Of a stretch of 64,000 nucleotides of DNA, positions 11,326 to 22,296 are shown one piece after another. The first letter of the stretch is position 1. Every line of letters starts with the position of its first letter. The position numbers and the translations under genes are program-made. The stretch comes from Tetracentron sinense (taxonomy: Eukaryota; Streptophyta; Magnoliopsida; Trochodendrales; Trochodendraceae), in the NCBI GenBank assembly GCA_015143295.1, contig CM026554.1, positions 35,229,531 to 35,293,530 on the forward strand. Direction: 5' to 3'. The notes below the pieces were generated by a model, which did not search any database, was not told where the DNA came from, and saw only the letters and a program-made list of their open reading frames with translations.

Positions 11326-12498
11326 AAGGCTTTGGATTGTCTCTGGCGAAGCCAGAAACCTCCTCTCGGGTAGTGTTGCAGGGTTAAGTATTATCTGTTC
11401 ATACTTACTGCATCACCAATTGAAATTAGAATTATTGTTAAGAGAATCAAAACCCCATTACTGGCCAACAAAGAGAAAAGAAGATTGGATGGAAAAAAAA
11501 GGGATGATCAATCTAAAAGAACATTGAGTAATCACCAGCTAAATGAGTGGAACAAACATTAAAAATAAGGAGTTTGAGTGCTCTTACGATGCAATGAGCA
11601 TTCAACAAACACCCAGTAGCTGGAGCCTCTGCTTGTTGAGAACATGCAAACATAGGAATCTATCAATATAGGAGAATTAAACCCTAAACTTAATACTCGG
11701 AACCAAAAAATGACCGTGTATAACTCTTAACTGCAATCAATGAGTATTATGATTGAAGAAAAGAAGGGGCAAAATTAGCAAAACAAAACCCTAAGTTTCA
11801 ACCACCAACAATTTTGAAAATAAACCCTCCTTCAAACCCCAAGTCAAAACCCCCAAATAGTCTGGTGGATTTAAAAAAAAGAACCCCCAAATCAAACCCT
11901 CAAATAGAAAAGAAGGAAGGGGATAAGCTAAATCACTGCAAGAAACAAAAAAATAATTTTTAAGGGGAGAAGAAGGATGATACCTTCGATTTCCCTCCTC
12001 TCGTGGTCGCCGGAAGTGGAGAAACCCCAAAGAAAATCTGTGAAGCCCCAGTGGCCTGGTAGCCACGAACCCCAAAATGTGATCTATAGTGGTGGTATGG
12101 TCTCCTGGTGTCGTCTTCACAATCCGTGGGTGCTCTGGCCGAAATCCTCAAGATTTGGAAGATGGGTGGAGAAGGGAAAGGAGAAGGAGAAGATCTGCAT
12201 CACCAATCCTCAAGATCTCGCAAAACCTTGGTTGTGGCATGGTGAGATGAAGAAGAAAGGCTCTATGACCAAAACAAAAAAAAACCCCAAATGGGAAGTT
12301 CAAACAGTAGAGATTCCTATGTGCATTTGTTCCCGATATTGAAATAAAAAATTATTAAAATCAAACGTTAGCAAACGTTAATGTTTGCTTCTTCCATTTC
12401 TCGGTTTCGTTTTGGCACCCAAAACGGTGCCACACGGCACACGATGTATGGAACCCCGAGAGGAGGTTTCTGGCTTTGCCAGAGACAATCCAAAACCC
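11326..12498. mobile_element. TIR element, copy 2, both terminal repeats present
   Basis: The element is bounded by terminal inverted repeats of about 44 bp (GGCTTTGGATTGTCTC... on the left, the inverse ...GAGACAATCCAAAACC on the right), and each contains a short palindrome (CTGGCGAAGCCAG). The interior is the inverse of 1469-2592. No long frame encodes a transposase, so it is non-autonomous. Long TIRs and possible exon-like cargo suggest a Pack-MULE, but I could not identify the 9-bp target duplication that would prove it. Confidence 0.75.
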
Positions 12499-12589
12499 CT
12501 TGTTGAAGGCTTTCAGTTCTTCTTTCTACTGTACTGCAACAAGAGTTCTTTGTTTGTATTTCAAAATGGGAAATGGAAAACGGACCCAA

Positions 12590-13230
12590 GGTGAGCTTAG
12601 AAGATGACCCCGAGACCTCATTAGACCATGCTCGCTTTTTATCACCTATCGACTGTGGATAGGATTCACTCACCCTTTAGGGTTAAGCAATCTAACCATG
12701 ATTTTTAAAAAGACAAAATTATTAATTTTAATTTAATTAAGTTTAACAATGGTTTAAGATATATTAAAAGGGACATAGGGACACTAAGGTCAGCTTAGAA
12801 GAGGACTCTCGGGTCCTCTTCTTAGGAATCTTTGGAAAATGCATAGCTTACCCGTAGTTGCATTTATGTTACGAAATGACCGAGCCTCATTGGCCCACGC
12901 CCCACTTTTTAACAGTCATCAACGTGGTTAAAATTCACTCACCCTAGAGTTAAGCAATCCAACATTGGTTTTTAGAAGAAAAAAAAAAATCTAAATCTAA
13001 ATCTTAACTTAAATTTAGTTAAGCTTAATCAGGGTCAAATTGTGGTTATAAGGGACACATTCCAGATCATGGTTAAAATCTTATCCTCAATGCACATTCC
13101 ACTATCCTACCTTTTGATACACTTTCCAAATCATGGTTAAAAATATGACCAATAATGTTTAAGGAATCTTAACCATAGTTAAAAGTTTAAAAAAATTGAC
13201 CGTGGTAAATTAATAAGTTACTCTTTGCCA
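12590..13230. repeat. Copies of the CCCTTAGGGTT-containing repeat module
   Basis: Two diverged plus-oriented copies (near 12650-12720 and 12900-13000) share the order: CACTCACCC(T)TAGGGTTAAGCAATC, then CTAACC.TGGTTTTT-like sequence, then an A-rich run and TTAACC.TAGTTAA-like blocks. The first copy follows GGTGAGCTTAGAAGA and a related GGTCAGCTTAGAAGA recurs at 12789. The same module recurs at about eight other places in this window. No target duplication or coding capacity was seen. Confidence 0.6.
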
Positions 13231-13880
13231 TGGAAAGTCAAACACACATTTTGACTTTTCATATTAGGAAGCTACTTCTTACAAGAACAAACAGAAAGAC
13301 AACTTTTTCTTTAAAATGACTTTTAGCTACTCTCCTAAAGAGTTACTTTTTCAGGAAGTTCTTCCCATGTGTCATTACTTTTACATGTTAACTTTAGAAT
13401 CAATTGAGGTCATAACTTTCTCTATAAAAAAAAATATTTTATAACCTCAAAAAAAATATATATATATTATTTATATTTTAACTTATTGAAATAATAGCAA
13501 TGCAATGACAGTTGTTATTACAGACAAGTATAGAGAATATAGATAAGTTGAAAGAATAGCATAACTTTTCTCTTTAGGTAGATTTGAATTTAAAATAGGA
13601 TAGTCTCGCCCCTCATCATTGACATGTGTCTTTTTTTTTTAACTGTAGTTACTAATTTTCATCATATATATTTTTTAAAACAAAGGTTAAAAATATCATG
13701 ACAAATCCAAGTTTAAGAAATCAAAATTTTTAAATGAAGAACTGATAATTTATAGTCGTTTTAAGATAAGTAGCGACTAAAGATAACTGGTAAAAAACAG
13801 GAACACTTGTAGCTCAAAAAAAAAAGCAAAAAAAAGAAAAGAAAACAAAAGAAAAAAAGCTTGGAAATCTGCTACTGGGC
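13231..13880. promoter_or_regulatory. Upstream region of the BPC gene
   Basis: AT-rich sequence before the BPC leader. It includes a long A-rich purine stretch (about 13817-13859) and a pyrimidine stretch (CCTTTCTCTTTCC, from 13929) just downstream. I cannot fix a TATA box or transcription start from sequence alone; the assignment as promoter rests on position. Confidence 0.35.
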
Positions 13881-14590
13881 TAGCATTTCTCATATTAATA
13901 TGTTGAGAAAAGTACAGTTTAGTTGCACCTCCTTTCTCTTTCCGTCCCAACAGGGGAAGAAGTCCTAAGAACTGTTTCACAACCTGCAAGTAAGTCTGCT
14001 TCTCTATTTCTAGAATCTAAATCTTTGTATCTCTTCCTAAAAAATAAATAAAAATTCAATGCATCTCCCGGATCCGTGATATTCATTTGCATTTGAATTT
14101 ATTCTATCAAATATGAAATTGTGATTCTGAAATTGTATTTTTTTTTCACCTTGTTTAGTGATCTAGGTTCATAACCCTAAAAGTTGAGTCTTTTCTTGGA
14201 AAAATGGGGAATGCAGATTGCCAGGGTTTCTTTCAGGGGATATTGGGTGGAGTGTTGAACATCCATATTAAATCTTACTTTTTAGGTATCGCTCTGTTTG
14301 TTTGTTGATCTGGATGGTTGATCGAATCTCTTTTTTATTTATTTATTTTTATTTTTTAAGAAGCCCATTGTTTTAGCCCTACATTTGATTATTCCCATGT
14401 TTGATTTCTGAGTTTCGATAAGTATGTTTTGTTAATATGTTCCAATTTCTGTAGATTTTTCTTAGTTCTGGTTTCTTTTCTGGGTGGGATTTGTAGGAAG
14501 TGCTTGCAGGAGCGCAATACGGTAGATGGGGTGAGTGAAGACAAAATAAATATTGTATCTTTTTGCCCTTGTTCTCCCTTTGCTCTTCTA
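13881..14590 (+). other. Probable 5' leader of the BPC gene with an intron
   Basis: A GTAAGT donor at 13990 (CTGCAA before it) and acceptors at 14454 (TTTCTGTAG) or 14496 (GGATTTGTAG), after long T-rich stretches, suggest a leader intron of about 470-510 bp. The BPC reading frame stays open upstream to an ATG at 14429, but that ATG would lie inside the proposed intron, so the start at 14591 is preferred. Confidence 0.5.
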
Positions 14591-15442
14591 ATGGATGAAG
14601 ATGGTGGATTGAATATCCGTAATTGGGGTTATTATGAACCGTCCCTTAAAGGGCACCTCGGTCTGCAGCACATGTCGACTATTACAGAGAGAGACACTAA
14701 ATCTCTTCTTTCTGGACGCAATTCTGCGATCATGGTTAGTAGCAATGGAGCTTTTCACCATTGGGATTGTGGGGTTTCGGAATCTTCAGTCCATATGGAG
14801 TACATGAAGGATAGTTGGATCAACCAGAGAGATAAGTTTCTACATGTGTTCCCGGGAAATCCCAATTTTGCTGTGCACTCTGAAGCTTCCGGAGCTCATG
14901 CCATGCAGATTCTACAATCACCTGATTCTTCAAAGGATGAAAGGGTGGCTCAAATAGAAGAGGCAAGCAGTAAACGGGATGATGTCCCTTTGAAGAAAAG
15001 GCCTGGTGGCCGTGCTCAAAAATCCCCGAAAACAAAGAAGACGAAGAGAATCCTGGGTGTGCCAAAGGATGAGAGCAAGTCATCTGTTCAACGAGCAAAG
15101 TCTGGGAAGAAGAACATGGGAGTTGTCATAAATGGGATTGATATGGATTTTTCAGGTATCCCAATCCCAGTTTGCTCATGCACTGGAACTCCTCAGCAGT
15201 GTTATCGATGGGGCTGTGGTGGGTGGCAATCGGCGTGTTGTACTACTAGTGTATCAATATATCCCTTGCCAACGAGTACCAAAAGGCGCGGTGCTAGGAT
15301 TGCTGGAAGGAAAATGAGTCAGGGAGCTTTTAAGAAGGTCTTGGAGAAACTTGCAGCCGAAGGTTATAGTCTTTCTAATCCGATTGATTTGAGGACTCAC
15401 TGGGCAAAACATGGTACTAACAAGTTCGTCACTATCAGGTAG
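14591..15442 (+). CDS. BPC: Class I BASIC PENTACYSTEINE (BBR/BPC) GAGA-binding transcription factor
   Basis: BPC proteins bind GA/CT-repeat DNA in the nucleus and regulate homeotic and developmental genes in plants, partly by recruiting Polycomb proteins. The protein is 283 aa. The start at 14591 gives MDEDGGLNIRNWGYYEP, the typical class I N-terminus. Residues about 130-175 are lysine/arginine-rich and probably hold the nuclear localisation signal. The C-terminal BPC domain (about 176-283) has the cysteine pattern VCSCTG..QQCYRWGCGGWQ then SACC (six cysteines, including the five conserved ones). It continues with SIYPLPTSTKRRGARI, GRKMSQGAFKKVLEKL, and RTHWAKHGTNKFVTIR at the end. Length and every conserved block match the class I family, with no internal break. 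One coding exon; probable leader intron upstream. Which paralogue (BPC1, 2 or 3 type) cannot be decided here. Confidence 0.95.
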   Translation: MDEDGGLNIRNWGYYEPSLKGHLGLQHMSTITERDTKSLLSGRNSAIMVSSNGAFHHWDCGVSESSVHMEYMKDSWINQRDKFLHVFPGNPNFAVHSEASGAHAMQILQSPDSSKDERVAQIEEASSKRDDVPLKKRPGGRAQKSPKTKKTKRILGVPKDESKSSVQRAKSGKKNMGVVINGIDMDFSGIPIPVCSCTGTPQQCYRWGCGGWQSACCTTSVSIYPLPTSTKRRGARIAGRKMSQGAFKKVLEKLAAEGYSLSNPIDLRTHWAKHGTNKFVTIR

Positions 15443-15814
15443 AGGTACAATGTGGATACCATAACTGGTGTCCCATTGCATTCGGTCTGTTTTTCCTGTA
15501 TATATATGTTTGTGTCCTATTGCAGAGGCTTCTCGGATAGTTTGTAAAATAATTTTCTCAGATATGTTACATGTTTTTGAAATTTAGACATCACGTTCAC
15601 TGGATATTGTTGTTGTTGCTGATAGTTTTAAGGGCTATCGATCTTATTTTGCTGCAGTATTTAGGAAATAGTGATGAGATTAGATTTATTGAATCCTCGT
15701 AGGATAATTTTCACCCATACATAATCTTATTGTGTCAAAGAACAGCTTTTGAACTGTCCCATGCCTACTTTTTTAATGGACGTGCCATTATAGTTATTTT
15801 GTGTGCTTAATTTC

Positions 15815-15820
15815 AATAAA
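15815..15820 (+). terminator. Candidate poly(A) signal AATAAA for the BPC gene
   Basis: AATAAA in TTTCAATAAAATCG, about 370 bases after the BPC stop codon, in a T-rich region. Plant poly(A) signals are loose, so an earlier site is possible. Confidence 0.4.
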
Positions 15821-16355
15821 ATCGTTTTATTAATTCAGTGCTCATACAAGTTGCTTTTCCATATTTGTTATATACCTGGTGGATCTATTTTAATGAAATT
15901 GTGCTCATTCCCACTGATTAATAATTTAATCATGCTTTTAGAGTTTAGAACTTTAGATACTTATGATTGTCATGGAAAATCTGGTAATTTAAAAATTTAC
16001 ATATCTTAGGTTCATGTTTAGTCACGGGGATGTATAATCGCATAAAGGAGTAGTTAATACCATAAGTAACCAATTCTGGTGTGTCATTTTGCAATGTCTC
16101 TAAGACTGCCGTTTACCAAAACCCTCATAAACTTAAATAAAACTACCGGTCAATATATCTTATTTCCTCAATTTTTCTATTTATGATAGAAAAAGAAAGT
16201 GTCTGAACATGGTTATTAAAGGCGTGGCCTCAGGTGCTTCAATTCTCTAGAGCTATTAGTTAATAGGACGGGAATTGCACAAATAATGTAGAAATATCAC
16301 AAATAATGTGGGATGTTGTTGAAGGGCTATTATGGGTGTTAGCGGTCAATTCTCT

Positions 16356-16357
<2 letters not shown>
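15821..16357. other. No gene seen
   Basis: Non-coding AT-rich sequence between the BPC 3' region and the G run. A short direct repeat around TCACAAATAATGT/GCACAAATAATGT lies near 16276-16310. Confidence 0.5.

Positions 16358-16392
<35 letters not shown>
16358..16392. repeat. Poly(G) run of 35 bases
   Basis: An uninterrupted run of 35 G on the plus strand, in otherwise AT-rich DNA. Such a long pure G tract is rare in plant genomes. It could be a real unstable homopolymer or a sequencing/assembly artefact. Confidence 0.9.
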
Positions 16393-16393
<1 letters not shown>

Positions 16394-16884
16394 GATGGGG
16401 GTCGTCGCCTTATTTTGGAATGGTGTTCAGTGAGAAGGGATTTTGATGAAGTTATGTAAATTTCTAAGGATATCGTAATATTAGTTATATAGCTCTTAGA
16501 TTTAAGGGGTGAGCAAGTCTGCCATATCTTATTCTGTAGTATGACACTTATACCCATACCATGGTAACATTGACTAAAGTGGTTAATATTAGTTTTGTGC
16601 ATATAGTTCCAATGTATCTTTCAAACATGGATACATCTTGAAAGTTGGAACTCGTACTAAGCATTGATGGTCTACAATTGGGATCCTATGATTCAAATTG
16701 AATCTTCACTTAATTTGAATCCCTTTTAAGATAAATACTATGATTTTCGTTCCAGTGCTACGATTTAGATTTGAAATCCTTTTATTTAATGATTTCAAGT
16801 GTCATTGCTTTAACTGAAACTTCTTCTATGTCATTATTAGTGCTATATTCTGGTCATTGGGGTTTGGCAAACACAAATCATGTT
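16393..16884. other. No gene seen
   Basis: AT-rich non-coding stretch between the G run and the hAT element; no recognisable repeat or exon. Confidence 0.5.
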
Positions 16885-16892
16885 CTACCGAC

Positions 16893-17679
16893 CATAGTCA
16901 CCAAGTACGGGTATTAAACGGCAATGACACATCCGGGAAGTACGGGTTTTAAACGGTAAAACACGGGAAAAGTATGGGGAATTAAAATATAATAATTAAT
17001 AATTAAAAAAAAATATAAACATAATATTGACTATCAATCACTTAAAAGCATCATTCATTAAAAGATTTCAATGATATTAAACATCAAAAAAAGAAATCAT
17101 AATTCATAATTAAAAGTTTTCAAATTCAAAGGTCATCAATCACCATTCAACATTCACCATTCATGATTCCAAAAACCACCACTTCTAGTAATTATTATAA
17201 AATTTGATGTTCACAAGGGCTATAATCACTAATCATAGAACCATATTTGATTCCACAAGCATGAATTGATTCACCGTTGAATTGTATTTGCTACTGGTAG
17301 AATCGAAGCTAGTCTCTCCTAAGCTCCTAGCTAAAGAGGAGAGAGAGAGACCGACTTATTGTTGCCGGAGGGCCAGAGCAGGGCGAGAGCTGAGAGGTGA
17401 GGCTCGAGAGTAGGGCGAGAGCTAAGAGGTGAGACTCGAGTGTAGAGAGGCTTTTGGCGTTTTGCCCTAACACGCTTCTCTTTAACTCTTAAGTCACGTT
17501 TTAGTTTTTATTTTATTTTTTATTGTTTTTTAAAATGAGATATATTAAAAGAGTTAAAAGCGTTTTATACGCGTTTAAAACTGAAAACGCGTTTTACCGT
17601 TTAAACGGACAAACTGTTTAAAACGGCAACCCCCTCCAAAAGTTTTGAACGCGATTTAAACGTGAACTTTGTGACTATG
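16893..17679. mobile_element. Non-autonomous hAT element, 787 bp, perfect 8-bp TSD
   Basis: Ends are CATAGTCACCAAGT on the left and the inverse of CATAGTCACAAAGT on the right. The 8-bp direct repeat CTACCGAC flanks it (16885-16892 and 17680-17687). Both subterminal regions are packed with TTTAAACGG/CCGTTTAAA-type words, likely transposase-binding sites. No transposase frame is present, so it depended on an autonomous relative. Confidence 0.9.
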
Positions 17680-17859
17680 CTACCGACTACCATTTTAATC
17701 TATTATGAGCCATATCTTTGGTTAGAGTGCAAGTGAAATTTCTTCGCCTTCTTCATTATTAATGCAATATCCTAACTATTTGAGGTCGACAACATGAATC
17801 TTGTTCTATCATTCTAGTTTATTAAGAGCCATATCTTCGGTTAGAGCATGTTTTTATCA

Positions 17860-18060
17860 AATCTTATTTTATATCTCCTTTTATGCCCTTTTTGGCTTTC
17901 TCCTCGACCTTTTAGAGCTTTCAACTTGTACCAATTCACTTCTCATCGGTGCCATCATTGGTCTTCGTTAAACGTATCCAAACCATCTCAATTAACTCTC
18001 CCTTAGTTTATCAGTATTAGACATACTCTCAGATTCTCTCAAATGTGCCTATTAAAAAAA
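17860..18060 (-). mobile_element. RTE-type LINE 3' fragment, minus strand
   Basis: Minus-strand translation gives the C-terminal signature of plant RTE reverse transcriptases (LRWFGYV, RRPMMAP, RSELVQVESSKRSR), interrupted by stops. It lies inverted relative to a second RTE fragment just downstream. This is a short, old, 5'-truncated copy. Confidence 0.6.
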
Positions 18061-18149
18061 TCTATGAAGGAGCACTAATTCAGATGAGAACAATTGGTGA
18101 TGAAACAAATCAGTTTCTTATGACAAATAAGTTTACATAACGGGCCAGC

Positions 18150-19010
18150 TATGAATCTGTATCTTCTTTCAATGGATGAATTGACGACTCATATTTAGGG
18201 GAGGTCTTTTTTTTGTATTTTATTTACAAATAACGTTGTATTGGTTGATGAAATTAGAGAAGGGGTAAATTCAAAGTAGAATTGTAGAGCGATATCTTGG
18301 AATCTAGAGAATTCAAGTTTAGATCAAGATAGCATAGATGAAATGCAATTTTAGTAATAACACAAAATAGAAGTGTGACGATGGTTAAGATTACTAATCA
18401 GGGTGGCCCCAAATCTCAATTATTCATGAGGATGGGGACATTGAGAAAGATGCTTATAGAATTAATGTTTAACTGTTAAAGGGGAGATGCGTTTTCATAT
18501 GTGAGCATTTCATTGTGATTAGACTAAGGGGAAAGTGTTATATGATTACAATGACCTCTCATACTTTTTTGGAGTGGAATATTAAGCGCTGAAGAAGCAA
18601 CAGAGTTAACTCATAGGATGACTGTTTCTAATATGGGAAAGCGGATATGATGAGTGGAAAAACTAGAAAATATAAGATAAAGAGTGAGCACAATTGAGAA
18701 ACTTTGGGAGCAACTCCAATGTGTAAACATAAGGGAGAAATTATTGAGATGGTTTGAACACGTTCAAAAAAGACAAATGTTACTAATTAGAAAGAGTGAG
18801 TTGGTACAAGTTAAAAGTTTTAAAAGGACGAGGGAAGGCTAAAAAGGAACGCAAAGTGGAGATAATGAGAAAAGATTTGATAAAACATGCTTTAACCGAA
18901 GATATGACTCTTGATATACAAAATGAAGGAACAAGATTCACGTTGCTGACCCCTAATAGATGGGATACAATATCCGCAAAGTAGGATGTACGTTACTAAT
19001 GTTATTGGCA
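18150..19010 (+). mobile_element. RTE-type LINE fragment (reverse transcriptase C-terminal part)
   Basis: Translated pieces in order resemble the plant RTE reverse transcriptase: YLLSMDELTTHI near 18160, a KCNFSN-like stretch near 18340, then LLRWFEHVQKRQ near 18740, ELVQVKSFKRTREG near 18800 and NKIHVADP near 18930. Several stops and shifts separate them, so the copy is dead. It is 5'-truncated. The open frame at 18796-18984 is a by-product of a shifted frame. Confidence 0.65.
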
Positions 19011-19226
19011 TGAAAAATTGCCTCGCTAAACAATGCAAAATGACATGCCTTACATGTTTCCACAAAAAAGGTGATAAAGATGTTCGAAAATATCTAGTAG
19101 TCAGTGGGTTATGAGTATTAGATAAGAAAAAGGGTACTGTGCAGATATTGTAGAACATTATACTCACCATAGACTACTTAAAGAATAGAGGTTGGAAGAT
19201 GGCTAACTAATGCTTCTTTTGCCTCT

Positions 19227-19515
19227 GGAAAGAGAGAAATGGTCGCTTATTTGACAACTCTTCCTCTCCTTTTCATCGTATCCTATCTTAGGTGCGTCAG
19301 TCGATTGTGGATTAGCGTTCTTCTCTCCATTTGGATCAAGAAGTGAGGGATTCCCTGCATCCATGAGTAGTCAGTTGGTGGTTCTAGTGGGTGGTTATGA
19401 TTCCCTCTTTCTTTAGTTTTCTGTTTTTTTATCTCTCTTGTTTTTAGTTTACATTTCTGTAAACTGTTGTTCTTTCTTTTTAATGAATCTGATTTACCGA
19501 TAAAAAAAAAAAGAA
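19227..19515 (+). mobile_element. L1 LINE 3'-end insertion with A tail and 15-bp TSD
   Basis: A 289-bp 5'-truncated LINE tail. It begins WKERNGRLFDN-like (the end of an L1 ORF2), runs through non-coding 3' sequence and ends in an A-rich tail (GATAAAAAAAAAAAG). The direct repeat GCTTCTTTTGCCTCT lies at 19212-19226 and again at 19516-19530, the target duplication made by target-primed reverse transcription. Confidence 0.85.
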
Positions 19516-19530
19516 GCTTCTTTTGCCTCT

Positions 19531-20940
19531 ATGAGGAGGGTAAATCATCCGTTTCATTTTTTTCATCCCAAAGGGATTTGGAGTCATTCTTATCTTGGTT
19601 GGGATTACAGGGATTTCATTTTCAATTGGACCTTGAACATAGTAACAAAGTTCTCGAATAATTCCCGAATTGTACCCGAACTATTCATTTTTTAAGGGGT
19701 GCCGTTTAAAAAGGCTTCTTTTTCCCGAACTAATGAATAATTCCCGAACTGACGAATTATTCGCGAATAATTCCCGAACAAACGAATTATTCCGAACTTA
19801 TGCCGATCTTATTCCGAATGAAGATTTCTCACAAATTATTCGTTCATGCTTATTCAGAATTCTAAAATAAAAATGAGGGTAAAATGAATTTTCTATTAGC
19901 AATAGAATTATTACTAATAACTCGAGACTTATTTCACACTGAGAAATCTTCATTTGATTGAAATCGCCAACTAATAGAAGAATGAGAAAACTCTATTCGA
20001 GTAAACTATTTTAGGATTTTGATTACATTTGATTGAATTGAGAGAAAAAAGATAATTTTGCAAGCTGGTTAGTCTGTTGAATTTCCATTGAACTAAGAGA
20101 AAATAAGATTTGTGTTATTTATTCTGAGCTATTTCAATATTTTGCTAAATAACTATGTTATGCCAAATAAATACACTCATATATTGTTTTTCTGATTTTA
20201 TCTATTCAGATTATTTTTCTAGTTTTTATATATTTTTTAATTGCTTATATAATTTGATTTACATATACAAACATGTAATCTAAATTATTCTTTTTTCTTA
20301 AATTACATAAAGCTTACTTAAGCCTTATTTAATTTTTTTCTTGAGTTTGCGAGTTTACATAATGCTTGTTTTTTAGAATTTGGAATAAATGTTAACATAG
20401 TAAGAGATGTCAATACATATAGATTGGTAGATGGATTAGTTGGCATCACGTTCTTATTTTTTATAATTATTAATTTTTATTTTTTTGAACTTATCCCGAA
20501 CTTAACCCGAATTTGCCGATTTTTTCCCTTTTTTTTCGAACTTAACCCCTGCCGAATAATTCCCGAATTCGAACTTTGTTACTATGACCTTGAAAGATGT
20601 GGATGATTCCTTTGGTCTTGTGTGAAGGTTTCTTCCGGATGCTATTTGTTGGGCTGTTTGGATAAATAGGAATAGACAAGTGTTCGATAATATCTCCCTC
20701 CTGCAGGCTATAATCCAAGATTGGGGTTTTCATTTCAAGCGCATGCTTTCTTGGTGCTCAATCCGAATGGAGTGTGATGAGTTGGGTCTTGTTTCTTCTT
20801 TAATTTTCGGTAGGAGCTTTTATTCTTTATTTTATGTTGCTTGTTTGTAGGTTGTTTGGTCTTTTTGAGCGATCATCAATTGGTGAACTTTCTCTTGCAT
20901 ACTATATTTTTATTTAAAATATTTATCACTTTAAGAAAAA
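19531..20940 (+). mobile_element. Older L1 LINE 3' fragment, split by an hAT element
   Basis: Sequence on both sides of the hAT element at 19638-20586 belongs to one L1 ORF2 C-terminal region. After the hAT come VWINRNRQVFDN-like and GFHFKRMLSWC-like peptides, followed by 3' non-coding sequence. The left part (IWSHSYLGWDYRDF-like) is less certain. The copy is truncated and has stops. Confidence 0.55.
19638..20586. mobile_element. Non-autonomous hAT element, 949 bp, perfect 8-bp TSD
   Basis: Ends are CATAGTAACAAAGTTC and its inverse GAACTTTGTTACTATG, flanked by ACCTTGAA on both sides (19630-19637 and 20587-20594). Both ends are filled with GAATAATTCCCGAA/CCCGAAC words. The terminal bases match those of the element at 16893-17679, so the two probably used related transposases. 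No transposase is encoded. Confidence 0.92.
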
Positions 20941-21266
20941 GAAGATAAGAATGAAAGAGATCTCAATGTTGAAAATGAGGGTAGGAGCGAAATTAATTAT
21001 GGTGATTAAATATATTTCTATTTTGGTTGTTCAAAATGTTAGGACATTGACTTGACTTGATGATTTTTGTTGGAAGTTTATTTAAGTCATATAGTTGATG
21101 AGAAGATAGTTTGTAGTCCGATAGTTGAGTAGCCAGAGTTGGATGGGAAGCAAGTTTACTTCATTGAAAAGTCTTAAGTCAATAGAAATTTTCTTTTAGT
21201 TAAATGCTTTGTTTGCATAATAAAGAAAGCTAATGTCATGGCAACGTCATGTAATTTTATATTTAG

Positions 21267-22148
21267 GGCTCGTTTGGATCACAAGAATTGAGGGGTGAGA
21301 ATTGGAATTAGAGGATAAGATTTTTAATTTCGTTGTTTGGATGCCCACATTTCATATAAATTCCAATTTATGTGGAAATTGAAACAATCTCAATTCTCTC
21401 AGTTCGTGGGAATTTCAACATCCACCCAGGAGGTGGATATTGTAATTTACACCAGCATGAGAATTGATAAATCTTTTATAAGCTGATGACTATCCCAATT
21501 TCTTGACCTTCCTAGATTATTTCGCATTTTAATTTTTTTTAAAAAAATCCTTTTTATAATTTATTTAAAAAATCCATTTTAAAAGTCCCATTTTTTTTAT
21601 TAAATAACTATCAAATAAATTTTATTTAATGAACTTTAATTAATTAATATTAAATAATTTGTAATATTTTTGAAAAAGAAATAAAATTTTAAATTTTTTT
21701 ATAAATTTTTATTTGACCTTAAATTTATTTTAAATTAGACTTCATAATATATTATGATTATTTGTCCTTATATTTTATTACAAAATAATAAGTTTCATCA
21801 TTGCGATATATAATAGTTCCCCATTAAATATCTATTTTATAGTTTTTCTATATATAATATACTTTTATTTAATAATTATAAAAATGAAAAGTGATATTTA
21901 TTGAAGTGAAATATGTAGTATACTACTAAATTTATTTATATAACTAGAAGTTTATAATATAATAAGAATGTTGATTTTTGGGCATCCAAATAGCGAACTT
22001 GAAATTTAGAGCTTATTTCCAGTATATTCGAAAATGTCAGACTATCAACATAATTTCAATACGTAGATTTTCTAATTCATAGATATTGCAATGCCTATGC
22101 ATTAGAATTCTCATAAAATGTTTCAGTTTTTGTGATCCAAAAAAACCC
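21267..22148. mobile_element. TIR element, 882 bp, non-autonomous
   Basis: The left end GGCTCGTTTGGATCACAA and right end (inverse GGGTTTTTTTGGATCACAA) form imperfect terminal inverted repeats. A second inverted pair lies inside (GTTTGGATGCCC near 21335, GGGCATCCAAAT near 21979). TAG flanks both sides (21264-21266, 22149-22151), a possible 3-bp duplication as in PIF/Harbinger elements, although that family prefers TTA/TAA. The interior is extremely AT-rich and non-coding. Confidence 0.65.
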
Positions 22149-22234
22149 TAGTGAAATGGACTAGAATTTGAAGATATTGGGATACTTATTTATCTTTATA
22201 CAATCTGTAATTTGTTTTTCAATTTTGGAAGAAT

Positions 22235-22251
22235 ACACACACGCGCGCGCG

Positions 22252-22296
<45 letters not shown>

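Noticed and set aside
14820-15098. Minus-strand frame across the BPC gene
   Set aside because: Shadow of the BPC coding sequence.
16339-16602. Minus-strand open frame ending in a long proline run
   Set aside because: The prolines are simply the G homopolymer read on the other strand; nothing else in the frame looks coding.
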